The position numbers were made by a program, and so were the translations under genes. From Xylaria sp. FL1777 (Eukaryota; Ascomycota; Sordariomycetes; Xylariales; Xylariaceae): DNA of 64,000 nucleotides. The DNA lies in assembly GCA_022578965.1 (NCBI GenBank), contig MU400672.1:29726-93725 (forward strand), in the 5' to 3' direction. The notes beneath the pieces are model-generated. The model saw only the letters and a list, made by a program, of their open reading frames with translations. It was not told the DNA's origin and made no database searches. Positions 50,924-62,339 of this stretch are shown piece by piece (within the stretch, counting starts at the first letter, position 1; every line of letters begins with the position of its first letter).

Positions 50924-51439
50924 TATAATAAACTTATTATATATTAATATAACAAGTTTGCTTTTAAGGTCTTGATTTGTAAGTAATAATAAAATCCTTA
51001 ATAATAGTTCATTAAAGAAGTTTTTAAAGTATTCTTACTACTATGCATTAATAAAAGTCTTAAAAAATTAAAAGTAATAAATATATTAATGCTTAGCAAT
51101 TATAAGAAATTAATAGCTTAAAAGCTAAAAACTAAGTAAATAACTAAATATAAAAAGTATATAATTATATAAACAAAAAAAACAGTAGTAGTAATTTATA
51201 AACGTTGCTTCCTTTAATAAACTTAACGCTATATTATCTTAAGTCCAAAGCTTAATAAACTTAACGCTTAAGTTTATTAAGTTTAAAGCTCGATAAACTT
51301 AACGCTTAAGTTTATTAAGTTTATACATTAAACCCTCATAGTAGTTTAAATATATATCCTTTTAACAAATAAAACTTCTTCCGCGTATGCTTTCTTTACA
51401 CCTAGTTTTTAACCAGCTTAATTAACCCATTTTATAACA
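50924..51439 (-). repeat. 5' LTR of element A (516 bp)
   Basis: Partner of 21017-21532, with the same two U3 tandem units (about 51244-51320). It retains TCCAAAGC, CTCGATAAAC and CTTCCGCGTATGC, which are fully converted in E. It is followed directly by TTAAC, the target duplication. Confidence 0.86.
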
Positions 51440-51753
51440 TTAACAACCTTATAACGCAGTTAATTTGCTAGCGTTTTTAATAATAACAAAAATTATTAAA
51501 AGTAAAAACGCAAGCATAGCTTTAGTTAAATTGTAAAGCTATTATAACACGTAATAAAATATTAAACGTTAAAGTTTCTTTAATAGTATAGCAAATATAA
51601 TACAATAGTATAATAGCTATATAAATTAGCATAAAAAAGCAGTACTTAAGTTTACTAACAATTTTTTTTTAAGCTAATAAAAACCCAAAAAAAGTTATGC
51701 TTATATAAAGTTATACTTATATAGCAATTCTTTATGCCTATATAATAATTGCC
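51440..51753. mobile_element. element D, right end with terminal inverted repeat
   Basis: This is 309 bp of D beyond A's duplication (TTAAC, 51440-51444). The right TIR runs about 51672-51753 and ends ATAATTGCC. It is less mutated than the left TIR (keeps GGC and AACCC words). ATTATTAA follows at 51754-51761. Confidence 0.72.
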
Positions 51754-54700
51754 ATTATTAATATATAAATATTTTTTTTATTTAATAAAATACTTAATAT
51801 TATTATTGTTTTAACAAAAATCTAGTATATTTTTAACTTTATAAATGTTTTAATCTGTTTTTATTTTTAGTTATGTTTTAATAAGTATTTTAATAAGTGC
51901 TAATTTTAATAAAAAAATATAAAAAACAAAGTAAATTTGCATGTTTTTTAATAATAATAGTTTATAGTTAATAAATAAAATAACTTTTTTAATTTTAAAA
52001 GAACTAAGTTTTTTAAATTTTAATTTATTGCTTAGTTATTTTGTTTTAATTTAAAAAATATTAATGTTTGCGTTTTGTTTTTATTATAGCAAATAAACTT
52101 TGTTTTTTTTTTTAAAAGCTAGTTTTTTAGTTTGTTTTTTGTTATAATATACTAATATTTGTTATTATAAAAATTAAAAACATAGTTATAGTTTAGCTTA
52201 TAGCGTTTTAATTTTTATTACAATAGTTTTTACTTAAAATACTATAGTTAAAATAATAAATGCTTTTATTAATGTTTTTTTTTGTTTTTTAATAGTTGCT
52301 TGCTATTTATAAATAGCTTTATGCAAAAATATGTTTATATTTTTATTTATTAATATATTATATAAAATTTGTATTATTAATAATAGTTTTACTTAATTAT
52401 TTTATTAATAGTTAATATAACTTTATAAATATTGTTTTAATATTTAGTTTAGTTTTTTTGTTTATTTATTTATTTGTAAGTAATAAACAGTTAAAAACTT
52501 TAGTTTAATATTAATAAATTTAAAAAAACTAGTTTTAAACTTAAAAGTAAATAATTTATTTTAGTTTAAAACAATTTTTTTTAGTAGCTTATGCTTATTT
52601 AAATATTAGCATATAAAAGCATATATAAGTTATTTAATTATTACATTTTTTTTAAATAATAAAAAATAAGCATACTTAGTAAATCTATTAATAATAACTT
52701 ATATTTTATTATATTATATTTTTGTAATTAAATTAATTAATAAAAGTAATATTATAATAAAATTTTAAGCAATAATATACTATGCTTATTTAAGTATTTA
52801 TATAAATTATAGCAGTTTATAAAGCTTATATTAAGCTATTTTAGCTTTGTTATAAATATTGCACTTTTTTATAATAAATTTAATTATGTTTTATAGTTTT
52901 AAAAAATTGTATTTTTTCTATAGTTATTTAACTATTTTTGTTGCTTTTTAGTATTTATATAATAAGTATTCATAAAACTTTTTAATAAACTTATTTTATA
53001 AAAATTTTAATAAATAAACCTTGCGTTTATATATTAGCTTGTTTTTTTTTAATCTTTTATATTTTTGTAGTTTTGCTAACTTTTTTAAGTTATAAGCTTA
53101 TTATAGCTATATATTTATAAAGTTCTTAAATATAATTTTAACTTTTAAGCTTTTATTTCTTTAAAAATATAATACTTAAATGTTTTTTTTTAGAACTTTA
53201 AATTCTTTTTAACTTTATTAGCTTAGTATGTTTGCTTAAATGTTTTTTTTTCTTTTAATATAATATATTTTAAAATTAAATTTAAAAAAAAAACTATTTA
53301 ATTTTTATGTTGTTTAGTAATTTTTTATATAATTATAAATTTGATTAAGTTTTAATAATTTAAATAAATTTTAATTAGCTTTATAATTCCTATAAAAAAC
53401 AATTTTTATTTTTTAAGTGCTATAATAATTATAAGCAATTCTTTATTATATATAAAGTATTATAATGCTATGTTTTATAGTGCTTTAAAGTAATAAGCTA
53501 TTAAGTGCTATTTTTTGTTATTTTTTAGTTATTTTAAAACTTTTGTAATTATACTATTTAAAGCATTTATTTTTAGCTTTTTTTTTTTTTATAAATTAAA
53601 TAGTTTAACTATAAAGTTAAAAATAACTTTTAGTTTTAGTTTTTTAAAAGCTTTTTGGGCTTTTTTTAAAATTAAAAAAAATTTTCTTTTGTATTTTTTT
53701 TTTGTATACTTTATAAGGTAAAATGCTATTTTTTTAAAGTTTTAAATTAATATTTAAACATAGTTCAAAAATTTTAATGCTTGTTATATGTTTATAATAG
53801 TAGCTAAGTTAAATATTTTCTAGTTTTATACTATATTAATTTTTAACTATTAAATTTATATTTGTTTTAAAATAATTGTAAATTTTAAAAAGTTAATTTT
53901 TTATGTATGCTATATATACTTTTTTGTGTTAAATTATAATTCTGCTTATTTAAGTGTTTTTAATACTTAAATTATATATTTTTTATGTTTTTTTAGTGTT
54001 TTAAAGTAAATTAAAATATTATTTAAGTAAATAAACATAAACTTATTTAAAAACTTTTATAAAATTATTATTATTATATATTAAAAGCTAGCTAGTACGT
54101 TTTATAATCTTTATAGCATAACTATATATTTATATAATTTATATATTGTTTATATAGTAGTTTTTTATTTTTTTCTTTTAGCTATTTTAATAGCATAATA
54201 TTTATTTAAAATATTAACTGCTATAAATTATTTTACTTAGCTAATATTTTTTTTTATAGTTATTAGTAAAGTAAAAAAATATTTATTTATAATAATAATT
54301 ATGTTTAATAATTAATAATTAACTATTACTTGTTATATTAGTTTTTTTTTTTATTAATTAGTTGTTTTTTATTTTTTATTTTAAGTACTAATATTATAAG
54401 GTATTTAACAAATAACTAAAACTTTTTTAAGAATTTTTTTGCTAAATTCTTTTAAATATATTTTTATAAAGCGTTTGTTTTGTTTAAGCTTATATAGTAT
54501 ACTTAATAAAACTTTAGTTAATATTTTTTTTAATAAAAATATAGTAGTTTTATAAGCTATATTTAGGAAGTTTTTCTTTTTTTCTTTTTTTAAATAGTTT
54601 ATAAAATTTATAATATATTTTTAGTATTTTATTTAGAATTTTTTTTGCGATTTTTTTGATTTTTTTGCTTTATTTTTTATTTTTTTAATTAATGATCTTT

Positions 54701-55395
54701 GCTTTTTATTAAATTAAAAAGTTACTAGTTTTTAGCTATAATATTCTTAAAATAATATTATAATTAAATATATTAGCAATATTTAATATAATTTGTTTTT
54801 TATATTTTTATATAAATATATTAAAAAGTTTGGTTTTTTTAAGTATATAACTATTATTATAGCTAAAAATACTTTTATTAAATTTTTTAATTTTTTAGGA
54901 TTTTTATTTATATTTTTAAGAAATTTTATTTCGTTTTATTATTTTAAATAAAATTATATTAGCTTATGTTTTTAAGTTAATTAAAATGTTATACCTTTTT
55001 TTTTAATATATAAATTTAACTTTAAATTAATTTTTTTAGTTATTATATTAAACTTTACGTAAAGCTTTAGTTTTTTTAACTATTTGCTGCTTTTTTAACA
55101 AATGTTTATTTTGTTTTTTAATTTTTTTTTATAAAATATTTAAATGCTTATTTTATTTAATACTTTAAATGTTATTATACTTTGTTTTATTTTTATTTTT
55201 AGTTAAATATTAAATTGCAGTTTTTAAGTTTTTTTGCTTTTAATAACTATTTTTTAATATAATTATGCTTTAATTAGCTAATAATATTTATAGTAGTTAT
55301 TTTTATATTTCTTTAAAATAATGTTATAAGTATAATTAAAATTTTTTTTAAATGTTATAAATTTTTATAAATTTTTATAGTAAACTATAATTATA
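51754..55395 (-). mobile_element. element E, pol region between D and F
   Basis: This contains the integrase remnant (near 53000-52930) and RT remnant YLNN (54029-54018). It matches B from about 24375 to 28015. The open stretch at 53515-53721 (+) is the complement of Lys-rich sequence and is not a gene. Confidence 0.75.
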
Positions 55396-57590
55396 TATAT
55401 TATATTATTTGGGCTAATGGCTTATTAGCTATGCTAGTTTTTATCTTTTATATATACAAATAAAAACTATGCTTATAAATTAAAAGCAAGCCGTAAGCAG
55501 CTTACTTTTTTTTTAGTAGCTAAGTAAAAATATTTTATATTTACATTTAAGTTATATTAGTTCTGCTACAATTTTATTAAGTGCTTTACTTTTTACTTTT
55601 TTGCTTTTAGGTTGTTTGCTTACTTGCATTATGCTATTAATTAAGTGTGTGTACTTTTATATAGTTACCTTGTAATTTTTTTTTTTTTGTATTTTTTTTG
55701 CTTTATAGTTTGCTTGCTTTAGTATTGCTACTTGCTTTATATTACTTGCAGCAGTTTTTTTAGTTTTAGCACTTACTTAGCTAAATATACTGCTTTTTTT
55801 TTTTAGTTTCTTTTTAAACTTCTTTTTATTATATTATTAGTACATTATAGTTTGCTTGCTTTAATATTACTATTAGCTTTTTACTATACTAGTTTTTTTA
55901 TAATTAAGTTATAATTAAGTTATAAATAAAATTAATTGCTTATTATTCTTTAGTTTACTTTTTGCATATTTATTTTTCGAACTGCTTTTATATTTTTTGC
56001 AATAAGCTTACTAAGTAAATATAGCTTATAAATAGCTTATACACTAAGTAGTATAAAGTAATAATAAGTAATAAGTTATTTTACTTAGCTACTTATGCTA
56101 ATTTTTTTTTTTTAACTATTAATTTTATTACTTTTACTATTATTATTATTATATGCTTAGCTTACGCTTGCTTTAATATATTAAAATACCTAGTTCGTAA
56201 TATAATTAGTTATTAATATATTATAGTTATACAAAAATTTATTTTGTTATAACTGCTATGCTTTTTGTAGTATATATTTATAGCTAGCTTAACTTAAATA
56301 TATATGCTAACTAATATTAAGCTTATATATTTAAAGTTATAAATTATTTTGCTGTAGTTTTTACTAGTTATTTAATTTATAGTACTAAATAACATAACTA
56401 ATAGCTTACTACTATATAGTTTAAGCTTTTATAACTGCTTATTATTATGCTTTTTTGCTATAACGCTAATTTTTAAAATAAAAATAAATGCTTTAGTACT
56501 TTGCGCTAAAGTATTATTAATAGCTTTAAAATTTATATTTATTAAGCACGCTAAAATGCTTAAGCTGTGCTATTACTATATTGCTTATATTATAGTAGTA
56601 TATTATATACTTTTTATTGCTGTTTTTTTTACGTTAACTATATAAAAACATTAATAATTTTTGCGTTTATAATATTATTAGCAAGTTTGCTAAATGTTTA
56701 TAATGTAAAAAAAGCAAAATAAGTACTAAAAATAGCAGTTATAGTCCTATAAATACTTTTAACTGTATTAATATTTGCATATTTTTAAACTTTACTTTAT
56801 GCTTATTTTAACTGTTAAAGTTTTTTTAATTTTAGGTGCTATTAATAATTCTTTAGCCTAAAGAAATTAATAAAAAACTTTAATTGTTTATTAAAGCTTG
56901 TATAGCTATACGTTATTTTTGTACTAATAGAAATATTTAAGCTATGCTTATAGCTAATATATAACTTTAAGTTGCAATTAAAAAAGCAAAAAAAGCTGCA
57001 ATAAGTAAAAAAGCTAGAAGTTTTATATAAATAAGCTAATTAAAAAATATTTACATAACTTTTAAAAGTTAGCATTATTATATATTTAATAGCTAAAAAT
57101 TTTAGTAAAATTTTAATATTTAGTGCTTAATAAAGTTGCTTAATTGCTTTGCTTTTTTATAATGTATGCTTTTTAACTTTTATAGTTTTATGTTTATAAT
57201 TTTGTATTGCTGTTTTTAGTATTTTATTATATTATGCTTTACTTTAAAATTTATAAATATAAACTTATAATAAGCAGCCTTTTTAAAACTATAAGTAATA
57301 AATAGCTTTATAACAAATGTTTTAGCTTTTGCTCTATAGTTATAGTAAACCTCTTTTAGCTCGAAAAAAAGCCAGTATTAATGCTTAGCTACTTTTGCTC
57401 TATATTTAAAAGCCTTTATTTTTGTATTTTTATAGCTGCTTATAATTTAATTAATTCTTTAGCTACGTTATAATAGCTAAGCCTCCTTATATTTAGAACT
57501 TATTTAGTTATCCTACGTGCCTTTTTCGGGTTGCGTAATAATTAGTAGCTTAATTAAAAATTTGTTTGCTTTTTTAGTGTACTACAAGTG
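55396..57590. mobile_element. Element F: 2195-bp insertion with 14-bp target duplication, no TIR or LTR
   Basis: It interrupts E where B and A are continuous. AAACTATAATTATA is present at 55382-55395 and again at 57591-57604. The ends (TATATTATATTATTTGGGC and GTACTACAAGTG) are neither inverted nor direct repeats. A long duplication without terminal repeats is typical of LINE-type retrotransposition. If so it would be a 5'-truncated copy on the minus strand, with the A-rich tail AAATAATATAATATA at its left end. No reverse transcriptase motif was found, so the class is inferred. It keeps a GC-richer patch near its right end (about 57480-57540). Confidence 0.6.
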
Positions 57591-59895
57591 AAACTATAAT
57601 TATAATTAATTATTTTAATTTATAAAAGTTTTATATTTTTGTTTTTATAATTTATTTAAAAAACTAATTATTTTTTAGTTTATTAAATAAATATTAATAG
57701 CAATAATATATTATATAACAATTTTATAATATTTTATTATGTTTTAGATTTTTTAAGCGTAAAATATTATTATTGTTTTTTATTATAGTTTTATTATAAT
57801 AATAATTTTTAGTAATTAGTTAAATTACTAGCTTTAGTTTTTAAAACATATTAATTTTTGTATTAACTATTAATGTTTTTTTGTTTTGTTATATTTAAAG
57901 CAGTTTAAGCTATAAAAATACTTTGTTTATTTTTATTAGTTCTTTTTTATAGTATTTTTTATAGCTTTTAATTTTATTTGTTTTTGTTTTAAAGTTTTAT
58001 AAGTTTTGTTTTTTTAAGTTTATTTAGCAACTAAATGTTTTAATAATTTATAATTAGTTTAATAACTATACTATTTATAGTTATAGTTTTGTTTTTTTAA
58101 ATATAACTTTTTTTAAGCTATATTTTAAGCTTTAATAGTTTAAAGTTTTTATAGTTTTATAAGTTTATTAACTATATTAATTTATTACTTTTTATTATTT
58201 GCTATTTTTAGTTAAACTATTTTTTTAAGTTATATATTAAATAACTTTAATTATTTATATAATAAATATATTTTTTTGCAATTTGTTTTAATAACTATAA
58301 AGCTTTTAAATAATATTTATATGTTTATTTATTTTAACTTATATAAATAAAGCATTTAGTTTTGTTTAATATAATATTTTTGTTTTAACTTAAAACAACA
58401 ATTTTATATTTTTGCTTTAAAAACGTATTTTTTAAATTGCTTTATTGTTTTTTATTATTTTAAACTTTTATAATTTATACTTTTTTTTTAAGTTAAAAAA
58501 TCTTTCTTTTTTTATAGCTTTTTTTTTTGTTTTTTTTTTAAATTAGCATTATTTTTAAAAGTGTTTTTTTTTTTTATAGTTATAACATTTAACTTTAAAT
58601 ATATCTTAAGGTTATTGTTTTTAAACTTTATTAATTTGCTTAAATTTTTGTTTAATATTTTTTTAAGTATTTTTTTTTTGTTTTTTTTAGTTTTTTTAGT
58701 TTTAAAGTATTAATTAAATAATTATTAATTAATTATAATAGCTATATTAATATATATATTAATTTTTGCTAGTTTATTTATTTTATACAGTTTATTTTAA
58801 ACTTAGGTTTTAAGTTTACTATAAAATAAATAAAATAGTGCAAGCTTAAGCAATTTTAAAATTATTATTAATTGTTTAAATTTTATAGCATAATTTATTG
58901 CTGCTTTTGTTTATTTTAAGCAATAAAATGCTTTTTTTATGTGTTTTGCTTTTTAAGTATTTTTAAATAATATTTTTATTTAATTTTTAAACTTAACATA
59001 ATTTTTAAAAATTTTCTTTGTTTTTAGCTTAAAGTTAGTTAACTTGTTAGCTTTTAAAAAAATTTTTAAAATAAGTTAAAACTATTTTAATACTTTTTTT
59101 AACAAAAATTATAAAATAATTATTATTTTTTGATTTTTTTTTATAATAGTAATAAAGTGCTATTTTAAATAAAGTTTAGCATAAATTAAAAAGGCTTTTA
59201 TATTTATAGATTTATTATAAAGCTTTAAAGTAGTAAATTTAAAACTTTTAATATTTAGCATTTTTAATATTATAAATAATCTTAATAATAAAAGCAACAA
59301 TAATAATAACAAGTTAAGTTTTTTATTTTAAGTTATTACTTTAAGTATAACAATAATAAAAATAAGCATTAAGTTTGCTAATAATAGTATTAATGTTAAT
59401 TATAATATAATTACTTGTTTAAAGCTTTGATTTATTGTTATAATAGCTGTTATTATTGCTGCTTTAATTATTATAGCTAATATTTAAGCTGCTTTTTAAA
59501 TTAAAGCAACTAGTTTGCTTTATAGCGCTAGCATTAATATTAGTTTTTTTTTATTACTACTGCTTAACTTTTTTTTTTTTGCTACTGCTTTTTTTTTAAT
59601 AAAAGTAATTAATAAAAATACTAAGGTTTATTATTTTAGTACGTTATTAGTTCTAAAAATTTTTAAGATTTTTAAACTTAATTTTTAATTTTTTGTTTTT
59701 AGTAATATAACTTAAATCTAGTTTATTAATTATTAAATAAAGTTTACTTATATAATGCTGTTTAATATTTTTGTTTTTTAAATATTTTTTTAGTATACTT
59801 TTAAAAGTCTATTTTATAAATTGTTTATTACTTAACTCTTTATATTAATATTTATTTTTATATATTAAGTTTTATTAATTAAAAAGCTATTAAAG
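57591..59895 (-). mobile_element. element E, 5' internal part (gag side)
   Basis: This aligns with 28020-30347 of B and 48590-50923 of A. It ends with AGCTATTAAAG against the 5' LTR, as in both other copies. Compared with A and B it lacks a short stretch near 59485 (a TATTTATGCTAATTTAAAAG-like segment), a small deletion specific to E. Confidence 0.72.
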
Positions 59896-60411
59896 TATAA
59901 TAAACTTATTATATATTAATATAATAGGTTTACTTTTAAAGTTTTAATTTGCAAGTAATAATAGAATTTTTAACAGTAGTTTATTAAAAAAGTTTTTAAA
60001 GTACTTTTATTATTATGCATTAATAAAGGTTTTAAAGAATTAAAAGTAATAAATATATTAGTGCTTAGCAGTTATAAAAAATTAATAGCTAAAAAGCTAA
60101 AAATTAAATAAGTAACTAAATATAAAAAGTATATAATTATATAAACAAAAAAAACAGTAGTAATAATTTATAAATATTACTTTTTTTAATAAACTTAACG
60201 CTATATTATTTTAAGTTTAAAGCTTAATAAACTTAACGCTTAAGTTTGTTAAGTTTAAAGCTTAATAAACTTAACGCTTAAGTTTATTAAATCTATGCAT
60301 TAAACCCTTATAATGGTTTAAATATATATTTTTTTAACAAATAAGACTTTTTTTATGTATGCCTTTTTTACACTTAGCCTTTAATTAGCCTAGTTAGCTT
60401 ATTTTATAACA
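59896..60411 (-). repeat. 5' LTR of element E (516 bp)
   Basis: Partner of 16511-17026. It has the A-type U3 with two tandem units (about 60216-60292) and is followed by GCTTG, the second copy of E's target duplication. Confidence 0.85.
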
Positions 60412-61845
60412 GCTTGCTAATTTAAAAAATAATTAAGTATTATATATAAAGCAGCTAACTAATATAATAAGTAATAAAAAGTTTAAAAATTTAACTTTTA
60501 ACTTTTATAAATATTTTAAGCTTAATAATTTGTAGATTAAGCAAAAATAGCACATTTAAACCATTTTTTTAAACGTATTTTTATTAAATAATGCTATTTA
60601 GCTAAGTAGTTATAAAACAAAAAACAAAATAATATTTTTAATAATGTTATAGCTAATAAAAGCAAATTATATAACTTTTAATAAAGTTAAAAACATTTAA
60701 AATTACTTAATTTAAACATTAATACTATATAAATTATAGCTAAAAAAAGTTATAATAAAGTTAAAAAAAGATTTTTATTAAATAGCTTTATTTATTTATT
60801 ATTATAACACTAATTAAATAAACTTTTTAAAAGCTATAATTTAAATATTAATTAAATATAACATATTTTATAACTTATTAATAATATTTATTAATATATT
60901 ACTAGCATAAAACAAAACATTAATAAACTTTTTATAATAGTTTTATATAACGTTTTATAAACTATTAATAATTACTAAAAATATATAGCAAACTTGTAAT
61001 ATTATTAGTAATAAATTAACTAATTTTATATTAATAATTTAGCTATATATAAAGAAGTTTAGTAATAACTTAAATATTAACTAAATAATTAAAAAAGCTA
61101 TATAGTTATTTTATATAATAACTATAATGTTAATTAAACTAAAAATTTATAGCATTTTTAAAATAATAGTTTAACTATAAAGCACTTTAATGTTATATTA
61201 TAAGTATAATATTAGCATTAAAACTGCTAAAAAACTAAGCATAATGTAAATTTAACTAATAAATTATGCTAAAACGTTATTAATACTAATAATTTTAAAC
61301 CTTAAAACTAATAAACAAAAAGTAAGCTAAATTATAAAATATAAAAATAATTAATTTAAAGCTAAATTTATAGCTTAAATAATATAAAACAAATGTTTTA
61401 ATTATAGTAAAATTAGTTATTATATAAAAAACTATAAAATAAAAGCTAAATAACTTAAAAACTTTAAAATAAACTAAAAAAAGCAAATTAGCTAATTTAT
61501 AACTATTAAAAGCAGGCTTTTTTGCAACAATTTTTTTAGTAGATTTAATAAAGTTTAAAATAAATATAAAACTTTTAAAAGCAAAGCTTTAATTAATAGC
61601 TTTAAGCATATTTTTATTATAAATAATGCTAAAAATAAAAATAATACTAATAAAATAAAGCAATGCTTTACTAATTGTTTTAAAAATAATATAATTAATA
61701 AAAAACTTGCTAAAATTTTTAATACTACTTAAAGTAGCTTTACTTTATTAATTAAAACAAACAAAAGCTAAAAAAACTTTAATAAAAAGCAAAAGCTAAA
61801 AAATAGTTATAATAATTATTATAATTTCTTTTTAGCTAAGCTAGC
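60412..61845. other. AT-rich host sequence, right of element E
   Basis: This 1.4 kb is the continuation of the DNA at 16011-16510, before element G begins. It is thoroughly AT-saturated. An open stretch at 61295-61486 (-) is low-complexity and not supported as a gene. Its original identity could not be recognised. Confidence 0.5.
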
Positions 61846-62339
61846 TGTTATAAAATTAGCACTAAGGTGACCTTTAAAGCAGCTTAATGCTTTTATATAT
61901 ACTTTGCACCTTTTTTTTTACTAGCTAAAACTAAAGTTACATAATGATTTATTTAGCTTACTAAGCTTATAGTAATTTAAGGCTTATTAAGCTTATAATA
62001 ATTTAAAGCTTATTAAGCTTATAGTAATTTAATGCTTACTAAACTTATAATAATTTAAAAAAAATTACTACCTTTTTTATTTTTTTTTTGTTTATATAAT
62101 TATGCACTTTTTATATTTAGTTATTTACTTAGTTTTAGTTTTTTAGCTATTAATTTTTTATAACTATTAAGCACTAATATATTTATTACTTTTAATTTTT
62201 TAAGACTTTTATTAATATATAGTAATAAAAGTATTTTAAAAACCTTTTTAATGAACTATTATTAAAAATTCTATTATTACTTATAAATTAAAACTTTAAA
62301 AATAAACCTGTTATATTAATATATAATAAGTTTATTATA
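61846..62339 (+). repeat. 5' LTR of element G (494 bp, B-type)
   Basis: It begins TGTTATAAAATTAGCAC, keeping the canonical TG, and ends GTTTATTATA (from a CA end). Its length is identical to both B LTRs. It retains AAGGTGACC near the start. Confidence 0.82.

Larger units (their letters stand above)
21017..51439 (-). mobile_element. Element A: Ty3/gypsy-like LTR retrotransposon, split by B and C
   Basis: LTRs of 516 bp (21017-21532 and 50924-51439) are flanked by TTAAT at 21012-21016 and TTAAC at 51440-51444, one C-to-T apart. Its own sequence is 21017-23139, 30847-33061 and 48047-51439, about 7.7 kb. It reads right to left: 5' LTR at 50924, RT remnant YLNN at 32243-32232, integrase HHCC remnant near 31211-31141 (KEFYEYLLYKY, with both His now Tyr). 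It is the same subfamily as E, judged by identical LTR length, U3 and 3' module, but keeps more G/C. No frame is open. Confidence 0.87.
17760..51753. mobile_element. Element D: DNA transposon with long terminal inverted repeats (MULE-like?)
   Basis: Left end GGTAATTGTTATATAAGCAT and the reverse complement of the right end GGCAATTATTATATAGGCAT form inverted repeats of about 67-80 bp. Each contains tandem TATATAAGCATAA-like words. The 8-bp ATTATTAA occurs at 17752-17759 and 51754-51761, and the flanks rejoin into the uninterrupted gypsy sequence seen in element B near 24375. Its own DNA is 17760-21016 plus 51445-51753, about 3.6 kb. Long TIRs with an 8-bp duplication point to Mutator-like or hAT transposases; the terminal GG and TIR length favour Mutator-like, but no transposase motif survives to decide. 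A near-3'-end insertion of element A splits it. Confidence 0.7.
16511..60411 (-). mobile_element. Element E: Ty3/gypsy-like LTR retrotransposon, outermost shell of the nest
   Basis: Two 516-bp LTRs (16511-17026 and 59896-60411) are flanked by a 5-bp duplication, GCTTA at 16506-16510 and GCTTG at 60412-60416, differing by one RIP-like G-to-A. The element's own sequence is 16511-17759, 51762-55395 and 57605-59895, about 7.7 kb; the rest is D (with A, B and C inside) and F. It reads right to left: the 5' LTR is at 59896, reverse transcriptase YLNN (from YLDD) at 54029-54018, and an integrase zinc-finger remnant near 53000-52930. Polypurine sequence next to the left LTR on the minus strand marks that LTR as the 3' one. 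Every frame is broken by stops. This is the oldest datable layer, since all other insertions except G lie inside it. Confidence 0.85.
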
